NCBI GenBank assembly: GCA_963733395.1
Contig: CAVTCZ010000019.1
Location: forward strand, 656,244 to 720,243
DNA length: 64,000 nucleotides
Direction of reading: 5' to 3'
Source: JADKAV01 sp963733395
Lineage (GTDB): Bacteria; Actinomycetota; Actinomycetes; S36-B12; UBA10799
Below, one piece after another: positions 8,448-17,533 of this stretch (positions within the stretch are counted from its first letter, which is position 1; the number at the start of each line of letters is the position of its first letter). The notes beneath the pieces are model-generated. The model was not told the origin of the DNA. It made no database searches and worked only from the letters and a program-made list of their open reading frames with translations. A program made the position numbers and the translations under genes.

Positions 8448-9470
8448 ATGGGTGTGCTCACCCGGATCGAGGCGAGTTGCGCGGGGCTGGTCGACGAGCG
8501 GTCCCTGCGGATCGCTGTGCTGCGGGAACTGGGCCGGACGGTCCCGTTCGAGCGCGTATGCGAGGCTCTTGACCGGGATCCTCAGACCTGCGTCGGCACT
8601 GCTGCCCTGGCCTCGGTTCCCGCTGGGGTGGACCTGCCGGGTTGATCCGAGCAAGTACCTGACCGACCAATCGATGGACGGTCCTGCCGAGCAACACCTG
8701 CTCGACATTGCTCATGGCTGGAGGCCGCTCTGATTCGACGTGGGCCCGCAGCTCGCCGGCTATGGGGTGCGCGATGTGGCCAGCGTCGTGTTCGCCGACA
8801 GGTACGGGTGTTGGGCATTCCTCGATCTGTGGCGCGTGGCGACGCCTTCGGCCCACAGGAGGTGACACTCCTGGCCGAGCTTGCCCGCTGGTTCACGCCG
8901 ACGGTGCGCGAGCGACTCGCTGCCACGTTCGCTTCTCAGCCGGTCGCGCCCGCCACTGCCGAACCGGCAGTGCTGCTGTTCGATGACGATCTGCACGTCG
9001 CCGGGCAGACGGCCGCGGTGGCGGACTTCCTGCGTCGCTTGCTCCCGACAGCCGCCGACCATGCGCCCGTGCCGGCCGCCGCCTACAACGTGGCCGCGCA
9101 GCTGCTGGCCTCCGAGGCCGGCGTGGACACCCACCCCGCCCCGCCCGCGCGCACATCGGTCACGGTGTCGGGTGACGCTGTCGGCGGCCCGGCTCAACCC
9201 GGGGATGGGCAGCGGGCCGCGGGGATCGCGGTGAGCATCGAGACGACCACGCCGTCGGACCACAGCGATCTGTTCGCCAGAGTCGTTGGCCTGTCGGAGC
9301 GGGAGCGACAGGTCCTCGGGCATCTGATCTCCGGGGCGGGCACCCGGGAGATCGCGGGCGGATGTTCATTTCGGAGAACACGTGCAGGACCATCTGACAG
9401 CCATGTTCTCCAAGGCAGGCGTCCGCGGTCGGCGCCTGCTGGTGGCCCGCGCACGGGCGGCCACGGCTGA
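8448..9470 (+). pseudogene. LuxR-type regulator with GAF-like N-terminus, multiply frameshifted
   Basis: The pieces in order are MGVLTRIEASCAGLVDERS (8448), DPQTCVGTAALASVP, KYLTDQSMDGPAEQHLLDIA, LAGYGVRDVASVVFADRYG, GDAFGPQEVTLLAELARW, LSEREREVLGHLISGAGTREIA-like residues, and QDHLTAMFSKAGVRGRRLL. This is the order of actinobacterial GAF/LuxR regulators of about 340 residues, including the C-terminal helix-turn-helix. At least six frame changes are needed within about 1 kb, far more than in neighbouring genes, so this copy is probably truly decayed. The internal ATG 8808 frame keeps about 200 residues but loses the recognition helix. Confidence 0.7.
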
Positions 9471-9488
9471 CGCAGCGTCGGGCTCGCG

Positions 9489-10276
9489 CTACCGCGTGAC
9501 CAGTGGGCCGTCAACTGGTAGGTGTTGCGCAACTCGTCGGTGAGGATGGTGGCGCGATCGTCGGTCGGCGCCACACCCTCGTCCTGCGTCGGCGTCCCGA
9601 CTTCGTAGGTCCAGCCATCCGGGAGGTCAAGTCGGCCCCCCAGGCCGGGGAGGTCCTTCTCTGACAGTGACTCGTCCACGATCTGGCTGTATGACTGCAT
9701 CCGGTAGCGGTTACCGTCCGGGTCGACGAGTTCGTAGATCGGCTCGCCGGCGTCGAACCACCACACGTTGGTGCGGTCCACCGTGAGTGGTTCATATGGT
9801 GCCTGGCCACCCCGCAGGACCGACGTGGTGGGAATGTTGGCGATCGCGACCAGGGTCATGTCGATGCCGCCGAACTCGGCTTCCTGTGTCGCCGTGCCGC
9901 CCTCGACCGCATCGATCGTCCAGTAGCGGGGCCCGTTGAGGTCGACGGCGATCGCGCCCCACTCGGACTTGATGGCGTCGGCGTCCAGCGATTCCCACTG
10001 CGCGGTCGGGCAGTCGTTGCGCCCGATCGTGTTGTACACCGCGGCCTGGGGGCGCACCACCCGTCCCTCGACCAGCAGGACTTCGCAGTAGCGCGTATTG
10101 CGCAAGTCGCTGACCGTGCCGCGGCTGCCCTGGACGACCTCGTTGGGGATGGCCGCGGAGTCGCGGTCGCGCAGCAGGAAGAACCCGAGGGCCAGTCCGA
10201 TGATCGCGAGGACGACCACCGCGACGAGCCACCAGCGGCGGCGGGTGCGCGGAGGTGCGGTGGCGGTCTGCTCCAT
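9489..10276 (-). CDS. Single-pass membrane protein of unknown function
   Basis: MEQTATAPPRTRRRWWLVAVVV begins a protein with a short basic cytoplasmic tail and one transmembrane helix (about residues 15-37), then an extracytoplasmic domain of about 220 residues. That domain contains NTRYCEVLLVEGRVVRPQA, IDMTLVAIANIP, a Trp/Asp-rich stretch (VWWFDAGEPIYELVDPDG) and LPGLGGRLDLPDGWTYEVG. The long frame would run on antisense into the LuxR pseudogene. A one-base change near 9515 instead gives the ending DGPLVTR with a stop at 9489, 18 bases from the end of the convergent gene; I prefer that end. No family is recognised. It lies opposite the MoxR operon. Confidence 0.6.
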
Positions 10277-10383
10277 GGTCGAAGAGTACGGGCGGGGGCC
10301 GGCAACTGACGACGATCACAGTCGCCGCACAGGTCTTGTCAGACCCCCCTGTTCCAATGAGCGCCCTGGCTGGAAGGGGCGAC

Positions 10384-11498
10384 ATGGCACGCGATCGAGA
10401 ATCTTACGAGGCCGTTCTGCAGGCGGTGGGGGTGTGCGTCGCGGCGCGGATTCCGTTCCTTCTGTGGGGGGATCCGGGGGCCGGCAAGACCGCGGTGATC
10501 GAGTCGGCGGCCGGCAGCGGCTGGCATGTGGAGACGCTGATCTGCTCGCACTACGAGCCGTCCGACTTCGCAGGGCTGCCGATCGTCGCCGGCGATCGGG
10601 TGACGCTGGCGCCGCCCGGGTGGGCGCAACGGGTGGCGGAGGAGGCGGGGCCGTCGATCATGTTCTTCGACGAGTGGACCACCGCCTCGCCGGCCGTGCA
10701 GGCCGCGGCGTTGCGTCCCCTGACCCATTCCCAGGTGGGCAGGCTGCAACTGCCGGAGCGGGTGTCGTTCGGGGCGGCGGCGAATCCGGCGGATGTGGCG
10801 GCGTCCGGCTGGGAGTTGGCGGCGCCCACTGCGAACCGGTTCGTGCACTCGAATGGTCGATGCCGTTGGATGTGTACGCCGAGGCCATCGTGACCGGCGA
10901 TTGGCCGACGCTGCCGGTGCCGGTCCGGACCCCGGATCTGCCCTCCCTGATATCGGCACAACGCGGGCTGGTCGCGGGCTTCCTGCGCACCCGCGGCGGT
11001 CAGTTGTCCTCCATCCCGAAGGACTCGGCAAGTCGGGGCCGGGCGTTCCCGACCCCCCGGACGTGGGACTACGCCGCGCAGTTGCTGGCGCTGTCCCGGC
11101 ATGCCGGGCTCGGTGACGAGGTACAGCGGCTTCTGGTCTACGGGGCGGTCGGCGCGCCCGTGGGACACGAGTTCCTCACGTGGGTCAAGGCGCTGGACCT
11201 GCCGGACCCGGAGGACCTGCTCGCCGATCCGACCGGTGATCGGCTGCAGGGATTGCGGCCCGACCGGGTGCACGTGGCGCTGCAGGGGGTGCTGGCCGCC
11301 TACACCAGCGATCCGACGCCGCTGCGCTGGACCGCCGCGATGGGGGTGTGCGTCGGGGCGGCGCACCACTCGAGCCTGGACAGCGCCGTTCCGGTGGTGC
11401 GGGCGTTGCTGCGACCGGGACGCCGGCCTGCGGGCGCGGACCTGCCGCCCGGTTTGACCGTCTTCGCCCCGGCGCTGCAGTTGGCCGGTCTGCTGTGA
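10384..11498 (+). CDS. MoxR-type AAA+ ATPase (frameshifted)
   Basis: The start MARDRESYEAVLQAVGVCVA follows GGAAGGGGCGAC. Walker A is GDPGAGKT (residues 29-36), Walker B is SIMFFDEW (D96, E97), and a sensor-1 Asn lies in GAAANPADVA. The N-terminal 155 residues are in one frame and the rest (LEWSMPLDVYAEAIVTGDW through LAGLL, stop at 11498) in another. One missing base near 10845 (CAC-CTC read as CACTC) joins them into about 371 residues. MoxR ATPases remodel partner proteins and are usually paired with VWA proteins. The next gene, whose ATG overlaps this stop by one base, is exactly such a partner. Confidence 0.85.
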
Positions 11499-12712
11499 TG
11501 ACCGCCGACGTCGCCGACCGGCTGGCCGCGGCCAAGCTGTGGCTGATCTCGGAGGCCGCCGGCGACATGCCGTACGTGTCGACCGCGGCGTACGCCCTGG
11601 TCGCGGTGCCCACCGAGCGCGTCGCCAGGATGACCACGGACGGGTACTGGCGGCTGTACGTCAACCCGCTGTGGCTGCTGGCCGCCGAGGTGGAGGTGAT
11701 CGCCAAGGAGATGGCGCACCACCTCTGGCACCTGCTGGCCGATCACGGCGGCCGGGCGTTCGACGCGGGGGTGAACGCGACGTCCCGGGACCGCTGGAAG
11801 TTGGGCGCCGACCTGACCGTCGATCAGGTGCTGCCCTGGGACGACAGCGGGCTGCCGCGGGCCGGGCAGATGCACCTCGGCCCGAATCTGTCGGCGGAGG
11901 AGTACTTCGTGAAACTCAGGGCGCGGCCGGTGACCGAGCAGCCCCGGGCCACCGATCCCGATGAGACCTGCGGCAGCGGGTGCGACGGGATCGCCCGGGA
12001 TCACGACCTGCCGCCCAACGTCGAAGAGGTGCCCGGGTTGTCCACCCAGGCCGCCGAGGCGATCCGCAAGACCGTGGCGATCGAGTTCCGCGAGCACCAG
12101 CAGACCCGCGGCACCATCCCGGGGGAGTGGGGCCGCTGGGTCTCGCAGATCCTCGACCCGGTGGTGCCGTGGAACCAGGTGCTGCACGCCGCGGTGCGCC
12201 GGGGGATCGGGTGGGGGCAGGGGCACGTCGACTACACGTATTCGCGGATCTCCCGACGCCAGCAGGCGGTGGGCAACGCCATCCTGCCCGCGCTGCGCCG
12301 ACCGGTGCCCGCGGTGGCGATCGTCGTCGACACCTCGGGCAGTGTCGACGACGGACTGCTCTCCCAGGCGCTCGGCGAGGTGCAGGCGGTGCTGGCCTCG
12401 TTGGCGGTGCCGGACAGCAGCGTCACCGTGCTGGCTGTGGACGCCGCCGTGCACACAGCGCAGAAGGTGCGCGACGTGGCCGATGTGCGGCTGGCCGGTG
12501 GCGGCGGCACGGACATGGGCGTCGGCATCGCCGGGGCATTGGGACTCAAACCGTCGCCGCAGACGATCGTGGTGCTGACCGACGGCTTCACCCCCTGGCC
12601 GGACCTGCCGGTGCGGGTGCCGGTGATCGCCGCCGTGCTGGGCCGCAGCCGGGATCACTTGCCCGCGACGCCGGACTGGCTGCAGCGCGTCGAGGTGGTT
12701 CCCGATGGCTGA
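11498..12712 (+). CDS. VWA-domain protein with degenerate metallopeptidase-like (DUF2201) N-terminus
   Basis: A 404-residue protein. The N-terminal half resembles the DUF2201 predicted metallopeptidase domain, but where the family has HExxH this protein reads HHLWH (residues 74-78, within AKEMAHHLWHLLADHGG). The catalytic Glu is therefore missing from its usual place, although the downstream H83 remains. The C-terminal half is a VWA domain with the MIDAS motif DTSGS at 278-282 and LTDGF near the end. ATG 11498 overlaps the ATPase stop by one base. Known MoxR-VWA pairs insert metals or remodel complexes, or act in conflict systems. The present target is unknown, and proteolysis looks unlikely. 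Confidence 0.82.
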   Translation: MTADVADRLAAAKLWLISEAAGDMPYVSTAAYALVAVPTERVARMTTDGYWRLYVNPLWLLAAEVEVIAKEMAHHLWHLLADHGGRAFDAGVNATSRDRWKLGADLTVDQVLPWDDSGLPRAGQMHLGPNLSAEEYFVKLRARPVTEQPRATDPDETCGSGCDGIARDHDLPPNVEEVPGLSTQAAEAIRKTVAIEFREHQQTRGTIPGEWGRWVSQILDPVVPWNQVLHAAVRRGIGWGQGHVDYTYSRISRRQQAVGNAILPALRRPVPAVAIVVDTSGSVDDGLLSQALGEVQAVLASLAVPDSSVTVLAVDAAVHTAQKVRDVADVRLAGGGGTDMGVGIAGALGLKPSPQTIVVLTDGFTPWPDLPVRVPVIAAVLGRSRDHLPATPDWLQRVEVVPDG

Positions 12713-13760
12713 GATCCGGTTGCCCGGTCCGATCACCGTCACCGTGTTGTGCCGGACCTCGCGGACGAGCACCAAAGGTTCCAAGCGGCATCCGGTGACG
12801 CTGCACCCGGACGGCACGATCGAGACCCCGCACGACCTGGAGCAGGAGCGGATCCTGGCCGCACTCGGCGGCTACCTGTCCTGCCTGGAACTGGCCGACG
12901 TCGCGACGCCGGCGTTCCTGCATTGGTACGCGTTGCAGCAGCGGTTGGTGCCGCGGCCGATCCGCGCGAAGAGCCCGCGAGGTCCGTGGCACGCAGACAA
13001 TCGGGCCGACTGCTGCCCGCGGGGCGGGTTCAAGACGCCTCAGGAGGCTGCTGAGCACGCTCGTACCACCCGGCACGTCGCGCTGAACCACGGCGCGCAT
13101 GCCCGGCAGTTGGCCGAACTCGCCCGTGGTGTGCAGGAGTCGGCCCCTGAGATGCCCGGCGAACCGTGGACCACGCTCTGGGAGTGCGGCATGCACCCCG
13201 ACGAAGTGGACCGCATCAGCATGGACATCGACGCCGATGACCCGCTGCCGGTCGATTTCTACCTGGGGGTCATGTGCACCGAGCCCGAGCTGCAGTGGAT
13301 CCGGGAGACGGCGGCGGCGGCCGAACTCGGCGAGCGGTCGATGACGTGCCTGGCGTGGAGCTATGGGACATCGGATCGCAAGCACCCGAAGCTGCGGGCC
13401 GAGTGGTTGCGCGCCGGAGTCCTTGACTGGCTCGCAGTCCGACTCATGAGAACGCCCTACGGGATCGATGACGTCGAGGCGTTCGCGGCGCATTGGGGGC
13501 TCAGCGGCTGGACTGCGGCCCACGAACTGTTCAAGTGGTACGACTCGGGGGCGGTGCCGACGGTTGCGGACCTGACCAGCGGGCAGTTCGACCACTTGGG
13601 CTACCCGCCCACGCCACCCCGATGGCAGACACGTGCCCGGCTGCGCGACGAGTTGGACGATGAGGGCCGCTACTCGGAGGAGGACTTGGCGCTGGCCATC
13701 GCCCGCTTCGGAAGCGTCGGGCGGGCGGCCAGGGGGCTGCGTCCCGGCCTCTGGCCGTAG
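12705..13760 (+). CDS. Unrecognised 351-residue protein, third gene of the MoxR-VWA unit
   Basis: The ATG overlaps the end of the VWA gene by eight bases, so it is part of the same translational unit. The first 60 residues look like a small beta-domain (ITVTVLCRTSRTSTKG, VTLHPDGTIETPHD). Next come a leucine-rich helical segment and a Cys-Cys...His...His cluster (ADCCPRGGF and EHARTTRHVALNHG) with the spacing of a C2H2-like zinc finger. The remaining 200 residues are Trp-rich and acidic (TLWECGMHPDEVDRISMD, ELFKWYDSG, ARLRDELDDEGRY) and may form a helical repeat or helix-turn-helix. No enzyme motif is visible. It is the likely specificity or effector subunit of the unit (inference). Confidence 0.7.
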   Translation: MAEIRLPGPITVTVLCRTSRTSTKGSKRHPVTLHPDGTIETPHDLEQERILAALGGYLSCLELADVATPAFLHWYALQQRLVPRPIRAKSPRGPWHADNRADCCPRGGFKTPQEAAEHARTTRHVALNHGAHARQLAELARGVQESAPEMPGEPWTTLWECGMHPDEVDRISMDIDADDPLPVDFYLGVMCTEPELQWIRETAAAAELGERSMTCLAWSYGTSDRKHPKLRAEWLRAGVLDWLAVRLMRTPYGIDDVEAFAAHWGLSGWTAAHELFKWYDSGAVPTVADLTSGQFDHLGYPPTPPRWQTRARLRDELDDEGRYSEEDLALAIARFGSVGRAARGLRPGLWP

Positions 13761-13932
13761 GTCCGAAAGGTGTATCGACTCGCCGAGGGTCGATAGGTAG
13801 ACCCGCCCTATGACCTCCACGCGCGCCCGTAACGTCTCAGCACTGGGCCGACGAGAAGGCTGCCGGCATCTGCTGACAGTCGGACGTCGACATCCCGAGG
13901 CGACACGCCATTCCCTGAGTGTCCACATCCGC

Positions 13933-13962
13933 TTGACCTGATTCGAACACCTGTTCTATACT
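13933..13962 (+). promoter_or_regulatory. Promoter with LexA (SOS) box of the first 13E12 HNH gene
   Basis: TTGACC (13933-13938) and TATACT (13957-13962) are separated by 18 bases. Between and over the -10 lies TCGAACACCTGTTCTA (13943-13958), which matches the actinobacterial SOS box TCGAAC-N4-GTTCGA except for the last two positions before the final A. The -10 ends five bases before ATG 13968, so the mRNA is probably leaderless. The geometry is the same as at 48223-48251. Confidence 0.75.
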
Positions 13963-13967
13963 GGGGT

Positions 13968-15183
13968 ATGCCCGAGAGCCTGGTCGACCCGTTCCCGTCC
14001 GTCAGCGCCGCGCTGGCCGACGCTCGCCGGCTCGACGACCAGGAACTCGTCGACGCCATCCTCGCCGAAGAGATCCAGCTGCGGGCCGCGCAGGCCCGGC
14101 ACGCCGTGCTGATCACCGAGATGAACCAGCGGATCGAAGCGTTGGGCCACCCGCTGTCCGGGGCCGCGGACACCCTGGCGGTGACCTTGACGATCTCCCC
14201 GCGCTCGGCCGACCACCTGCTGGACACCAGCGTGGACCTGTGCGACCGGGAAGTGGTGTGGGCCGCGCTGGCCGAGGGCCGGATCGACCGCAGCAAAGCC
14301 GTACGGATCCTGCGGGAACTGGCCGGCGTGCCGGACCCGCGCCGGGAGTACCTGGAACTACTGGCCATCGACTACGCCCAGACCCACACCGGCCACCAGT
14401 TGCACAAGCGACTGCTGCAGATGACCTGCGACGACGACCCCGACGAGACGCTGCGCACGAAGGCCCTGGCCGACCGCGGGGTGTGGATCACCCCGCGCGG
14501 GCATGGCATGGCCGACATCCACGCCTACCTGTCCGCCGAGCAGGCCGAGGCGTTCCTGCAGGCCCTCGAGCAACTCGCCGCCTCAGCCGGACTGCGCCGA
14601 CCCGTACGCCCAAGGCCAGGCCCGCACCGACACCCAACGCCGCGCCGACGCCCTCGCCGGGTTCCTGGCCGCGCACACCACCTGGGACGTCCATGTGGAT
14701 GTGGTCATCTCCGCCGACGCGCTGATCGGGGACAACGACTGGACCCCGCAGATCAAACGCCTCGGCCCGATCGCCAGCGAGATCGCCCGCGACCTGTGCT
14801 TCTCCCCCGACGCACGCTGGCGCCGACTGGTCACCGACCCGCTGTCCGGCCGGCTGGTCGACCTGTCCGCGGACACCTACCGCATCCCCAAACACATCCG
14901 CGAGGCGGTGAAGTCCCGCGACGTCACCTGCCGCTTCCCCGGCTGCCACCAGCCCGCCGAGTACTTCGACTGCGACCACATCATCCCCTGGTCCAAAGGC
15001 GGCAAGACCCGCGCCACCGACCTCGCCGGACAATGCCGACGCCACCACCGCGTCAAAACCCACTCCGCCTGGCAGGTCTACCACGACCCCACCCTGCCCA
15101 CCCACGACATGATCTGGACCAGCCCGCTCGGAACCCGGCACACAACCACCGCCCACAACTACCACCGACCAGAGCGGGAATAA
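13968..15183 (+). CDS. 13E12-repeat (DUF222) HNH endonuclease, copy 1 (frameshifted)
   Basis: The N-terminal DUF222 domain is complete (MPESLVDPFPSVSAALADAR, through GHPLSGAADTLAVTL and HGMADIHAYLSAEQAEAFL). The C-terminal HNH domain has RFPGCHQPAEYFDCDHIIPW followed by CRRHHRVKTHSAW. The halves differ in frame. One extra base near 14590 (in TCAGCCGGACTGCGCC) joins them into about 404 residues, as comparison with the intact paralog at 48258-49463 shows. These proteins are predicted DNA nucleases; in mycobacteria the family is repetitive and partly LexA-regulated. Here too a LexA box lies over the promoter. Confidence 0.88.
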
Positions 15184-15194
15184 CGCCGACGAGG

Positions 15195-15761
15195 TCAGCT
15201 CTGAACGAGCCGTCCGGCTCCTGCGAATCGGGCCGTGTAGTAGCCCATGTTGATGCTGTCCACGCGCACCCCGGACCGGGGGTTCGTGGCGTGGATCATC
15301 TTGCCCTTGCCGATGTACATCGAGACGTGCTGCGATCCGCCACGGCCATAGAACAGCAGGTCGCCGGGCTTGAGGTGCTTCCTGCTGACGCGCTTGCTGC
15401 GGTTCATCTGGGCGCCGGAGTAGTGGGGCAAGTTCTTGCCGGTGGCCTTCTTGTAGACGTATTTGGTGAAGCCGGAGCAGTCGAACGCGCCGGGTCCGGA
15501 GTGGCCCGCGATGTAGCGGTCACCCTTCTGGTTCAGCGCCACCCGCACCAGCGAGGCGCGCTTGCGGTCGGCGCGCTTGGCGGCTGCGATGCGCTTGGCG
15601 CGCTTCTTCTGCGCCTTGGTCTTCTTGGCCTGCGTCTTCGGGGTGGCCGCGGCCACGGCGCTGGTCGGGGCAGGCGGGACCTCGTCCGCGGCGAACGCGG
15701 GCAGTGGGCTCAGCAGTACGGCCATGCCGACGGTGGTGGCGGCCAGGCGGGCGGCGGTCAT
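15195..15761 (-). CDS. Secreted NlpC/P60 peptidoglycan endopeptidase
   Basis: A 188-residue protein with a signal peptide (MTAARLAATTVGMAVLLSPL, cleavage after AFA at about 24). A Lys/Arg/Ala-rich linker follows (about residues 41-70), then an NlpC/P60 domain. Catalytic residues are C95 in FDCSGF, H145 in SQHVSMYIG and H157 in MIHATN. It should cut the D-Glu-meso-DAP bond of cell-wall peptides outside the membrane. The linker replaces the long coiled coil of RipA-like enzymes, so it is a short single-domain form. Its first bases and upstream region are duplicated at 17393-17535. Confidence 0.92.
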   Translation of the reverse strand: MTAARLAATTVGMAVLLSPLPAFAADEVPPAPTSAVAAATPKTQAKKTKAQKKRAKRIAAAKRADRKRASLVRVALNQKGDRYIAGHSGPGAFDCSGFTKYVYKKATGKNLPHYSGAQMNRSKRVSRKHLKPGDLLFYGRGGSQHVSMYIGKGKMIHATNPRSGVRVDSINMGYYTARFAGAGRLVQS

Positions 15762-15895
15762 GGGGCAACTCCTTCGCAGACGGATGCGAAGAGGATGCCC
15801 GGTGCGGCCCGTGCGGAAACGGGCCAGCGGCGTGAGCTACTTCACGCCGGTCGTCACGGAGCCCAGGATCGCGTCGCGGTCCATTCCGGCCAGGC
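15753..15895. repeat. Copy A of a diverged 140-base duplication
   Basis: About 140 bases, from GGCGGTCATGGGGCAACT to the CATTCCGGCCAGGC block, match 17393-17533 with roughly one difference per eight bases and a small gap. The segment spans the start of the NlpC gene and a sequence equivalent to the 3' end of the octopine-dehydrogenase-type gene. Confidence 0.8.
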
Positions 15896-15965
15896 TCAGC
15901 AGTTCGATCCCGAACGCGACGTCGATCGCTGCCGAAGGAGTAGGACTCCGCCGTGGCTGGACCCT
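15837..15965 (-). pseudogene. Deletion remnant of an octopine-dehydrogenase-type gene
   Basis: Three short blocks correspond, in order, to three separated parts of the intact gene at 17473-18552: its 3' end (15837-15895 like 17473-17527), an internal block (15890-15931 like 17803-17845), and a weaker one (about 15938-15960 like 17905-17927). The bases between the blocks are gone. It encodes nothing now. It lies just upstream of the NlpC gene and next to the end of the ferredoxin reductase gene. Confidence 0.65.
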
Positions 15966-15968
15966 CGC

Positions 15969-17189
15969 TCATACCTGGTCGAGCGGCACGCCCGGGTCGG
16001 CGAGCCGCGCGGGGTCCAATTGCCGCCCGGATGTGATCAACTCGCGGATCGGGTCGACGACGTCCCAGATGTTGACGTTCATCCCGGCCACGACCCGCCC
16101 ATCGGCGAGCCAGAAGGCTATGAACTCCCGGCCCTCGACATCGCCACGGACCACGACTTCCGTCGGGGTCGCGGGATCCAGGTAGCCGACGAATTCCATT
16201 CCCAGGTCGTACTGGTCGGTGTAGAAGTAGGGCAACCTCGTGTAACTGGCGGCCGCCTCGCCGAGCATGTTGGCGGCCACGACGCTCGGCTGGTTCAGGG
16301 CGTTGGCCCAGTGCTCCACGCGGATGTGGCGTCCCAGCGCGGGATGGAAAGCGTTCGCCACATCACCGGCGGCGAAGACGTCCGGGTGGCTTGAGCGCAG
16401 GTGCTCGTCGGTGACGATCCCGTTGTCCAGGTCGAGATTCCCCGCCTCAGCCAGGGCTGTGTTGGGAACGACGCCGACGCCGACGATGACGGTGTCGGCC
16501 GGGACCACCTCGCCGTCGGACAGGCGCACGCCGTTGACTTTGCCGGAGTCCCCGGTGAAGCCGTCGACGCGGGTATCGACCCGCAGATCCACGCCGTTCG
16601 CACGATGCAAGTCCGCGAAGACAGTCGCCATCGCTGGGCCGAGCGCGCCCAGCAGGGGCAGGTCCGCCGCCTCCAGAACGGTCACCTCGAGGCCCTGTGC
16701 GCGAGCCGCCGCCGCGGCCTCGAGGCCGATCCAACCCGCACCCACGATCACGACCCGACCGCCCGTTTGGAACGCCTCCAGGATGAGTTCCGCGTCCTCG
16801 AGCCTGCGCAGGTAGTGGATGCCCCCGAGGTCTGCACCGGTGATGTCCAACCGTCTGGGGGAGGCTCCGGTCGTGATGGCGAGCTTGTCGAAGTGCAGTG
16901 GCGTCCCGTCGGACAAGGTGACGACGTGGCCGGCGAGGTCGACCGCAGCCACATCGAGTCGCAGGTCGACGCCGTTGTCGGAATACCACTGCTGCGGGTG
17001 GACGAAGGTATCCTCGGCGGTCGCCGTGCCCTGGATCAACCCCTTGGACAGCGGGGGTCTTTCATAGGGGCGTGCGGGCTCATCGCCGATCAAGGTCAGG
17101 CGCCCGTCGAACCCCGCGCTCCTGAGATGCTCGGCGGTCTTGGCGCCGGCGAGTCCCGCCCCCACGATGACGAAGTGCTGCTCTGTCAT
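15969..17189 (-). CDS. FAD-dependent ferredoxin/rubredoxin NAD reductase
   Basis: A complete 406-residue pyridine nucleotide-disulphide-type oxidoreductase. The FAD motif is VGAGLAG (residues 9-15), the second dinucleotide motif is VIVGAGWIGLEAAAAA, and the flavin signature is HPDVFAAGDVANAFHPALG. The conserved RPYERPPLSKGL is typical of ferredoxin reductases that serve P450s and Rieske dioxygenases. The C-terminal reductase domain contains the expected DQYDLGMEFVGY. No partner ferredoxin or oxygenase gene is nearby. It sits between two halves of an old duplication (see findings), so it may have arrived with or within that event. Confidence 0.9.
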   Translation of the reverse strand: MTEQHFVIVGAGLAGAKTAEHLRSAGFDGRLTLIGDEPARPYERPPLSKGLIQGTATAEDTFVHPQQWYSDNGVDLRLDVAAVDLAGHVVTLSDGTPLHFDKLAITTGASPRRLDITGADLGGIHYLRRLEDAELILEAFQTGGRVVIVGAGWIGLEAAAAARAQGLEVTVLEAADLPLLGALGPAMATVFADLHRANGVDLRVDTRVDGFTGDSGKVNGVRLSDGEVVPADTVIVGVGVVPNTALAEAGNLDLDNGIVTDEHLRSSHPDVFAAGDVANAFHPALGRHIRVEHWANALNQPSVVAANMLGEAAASYTRLPYFYTDQYDLGMEFVGYLDPATPTEVVVRGDVEGREFIAFWLADGRVVAGMNVNIWDVVDPIRELITSGRQLDPARLADPGVPLDQV

Positions 17190-17392
17190 GACCGTCCTTG
17201 GATAGCTGTTGTGAGGTCAGGCTCGCACGTCGCAGCCCAACCGACAACTGGTCGCCCGGTTACCGTTATGAGTCGTGAGCGGGACGGCAGCGTCCCGGCC
17301 GTGCACCTCGTCACCGCGGGGGCTGTGGTCCCGGAGGTGCTGGCGGCCGCGAAGGAGGCCCGAGAGACGGTCGGTCGTGCGCAGGCGTTCGG

Positions 17393-17533
17393 CGGTCATG
17401 GGGCAACTCCTCCGCAGACGTTTGCGAGCAGGACTCCCGGTGCTGCCCGTGCGGAGACGGATGCGGCGTGGACTACTTGACGCCGGTCGTCACGTACTCC
17501 AGGATCGCGTCGCGGTCCATTCCGGCCAGGCCG
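17393..17533. repeat. Copy B of the 140-base duplication, including an NlpC-start relic
   Basis: This is the partner of 15753-15895. Reading on the minus strand, the short frame starting at 17399 begins MTAERLRTT, echoing MTAARLAATT at the start of the NlpC protein, but has no signal peptide or domain after that (it ends at 17217). The rest of the 17190-17472 gap shows no gene. Confidence 0.75.

Noticed and set aside
11498..12712. Active metallopeptidase in the VWA protein
   Set aside because: The HExxH Glu is replaced by His in HHLWH, so zinc-hydrolase activity cannot be supported.
15969..17189. Composite transposon between the 140-base duplications
   Set aside because: No transposase, terminal inverted repeats or target-site duplication; the repeats are diverged gene parts, so duplication and decay fit better.
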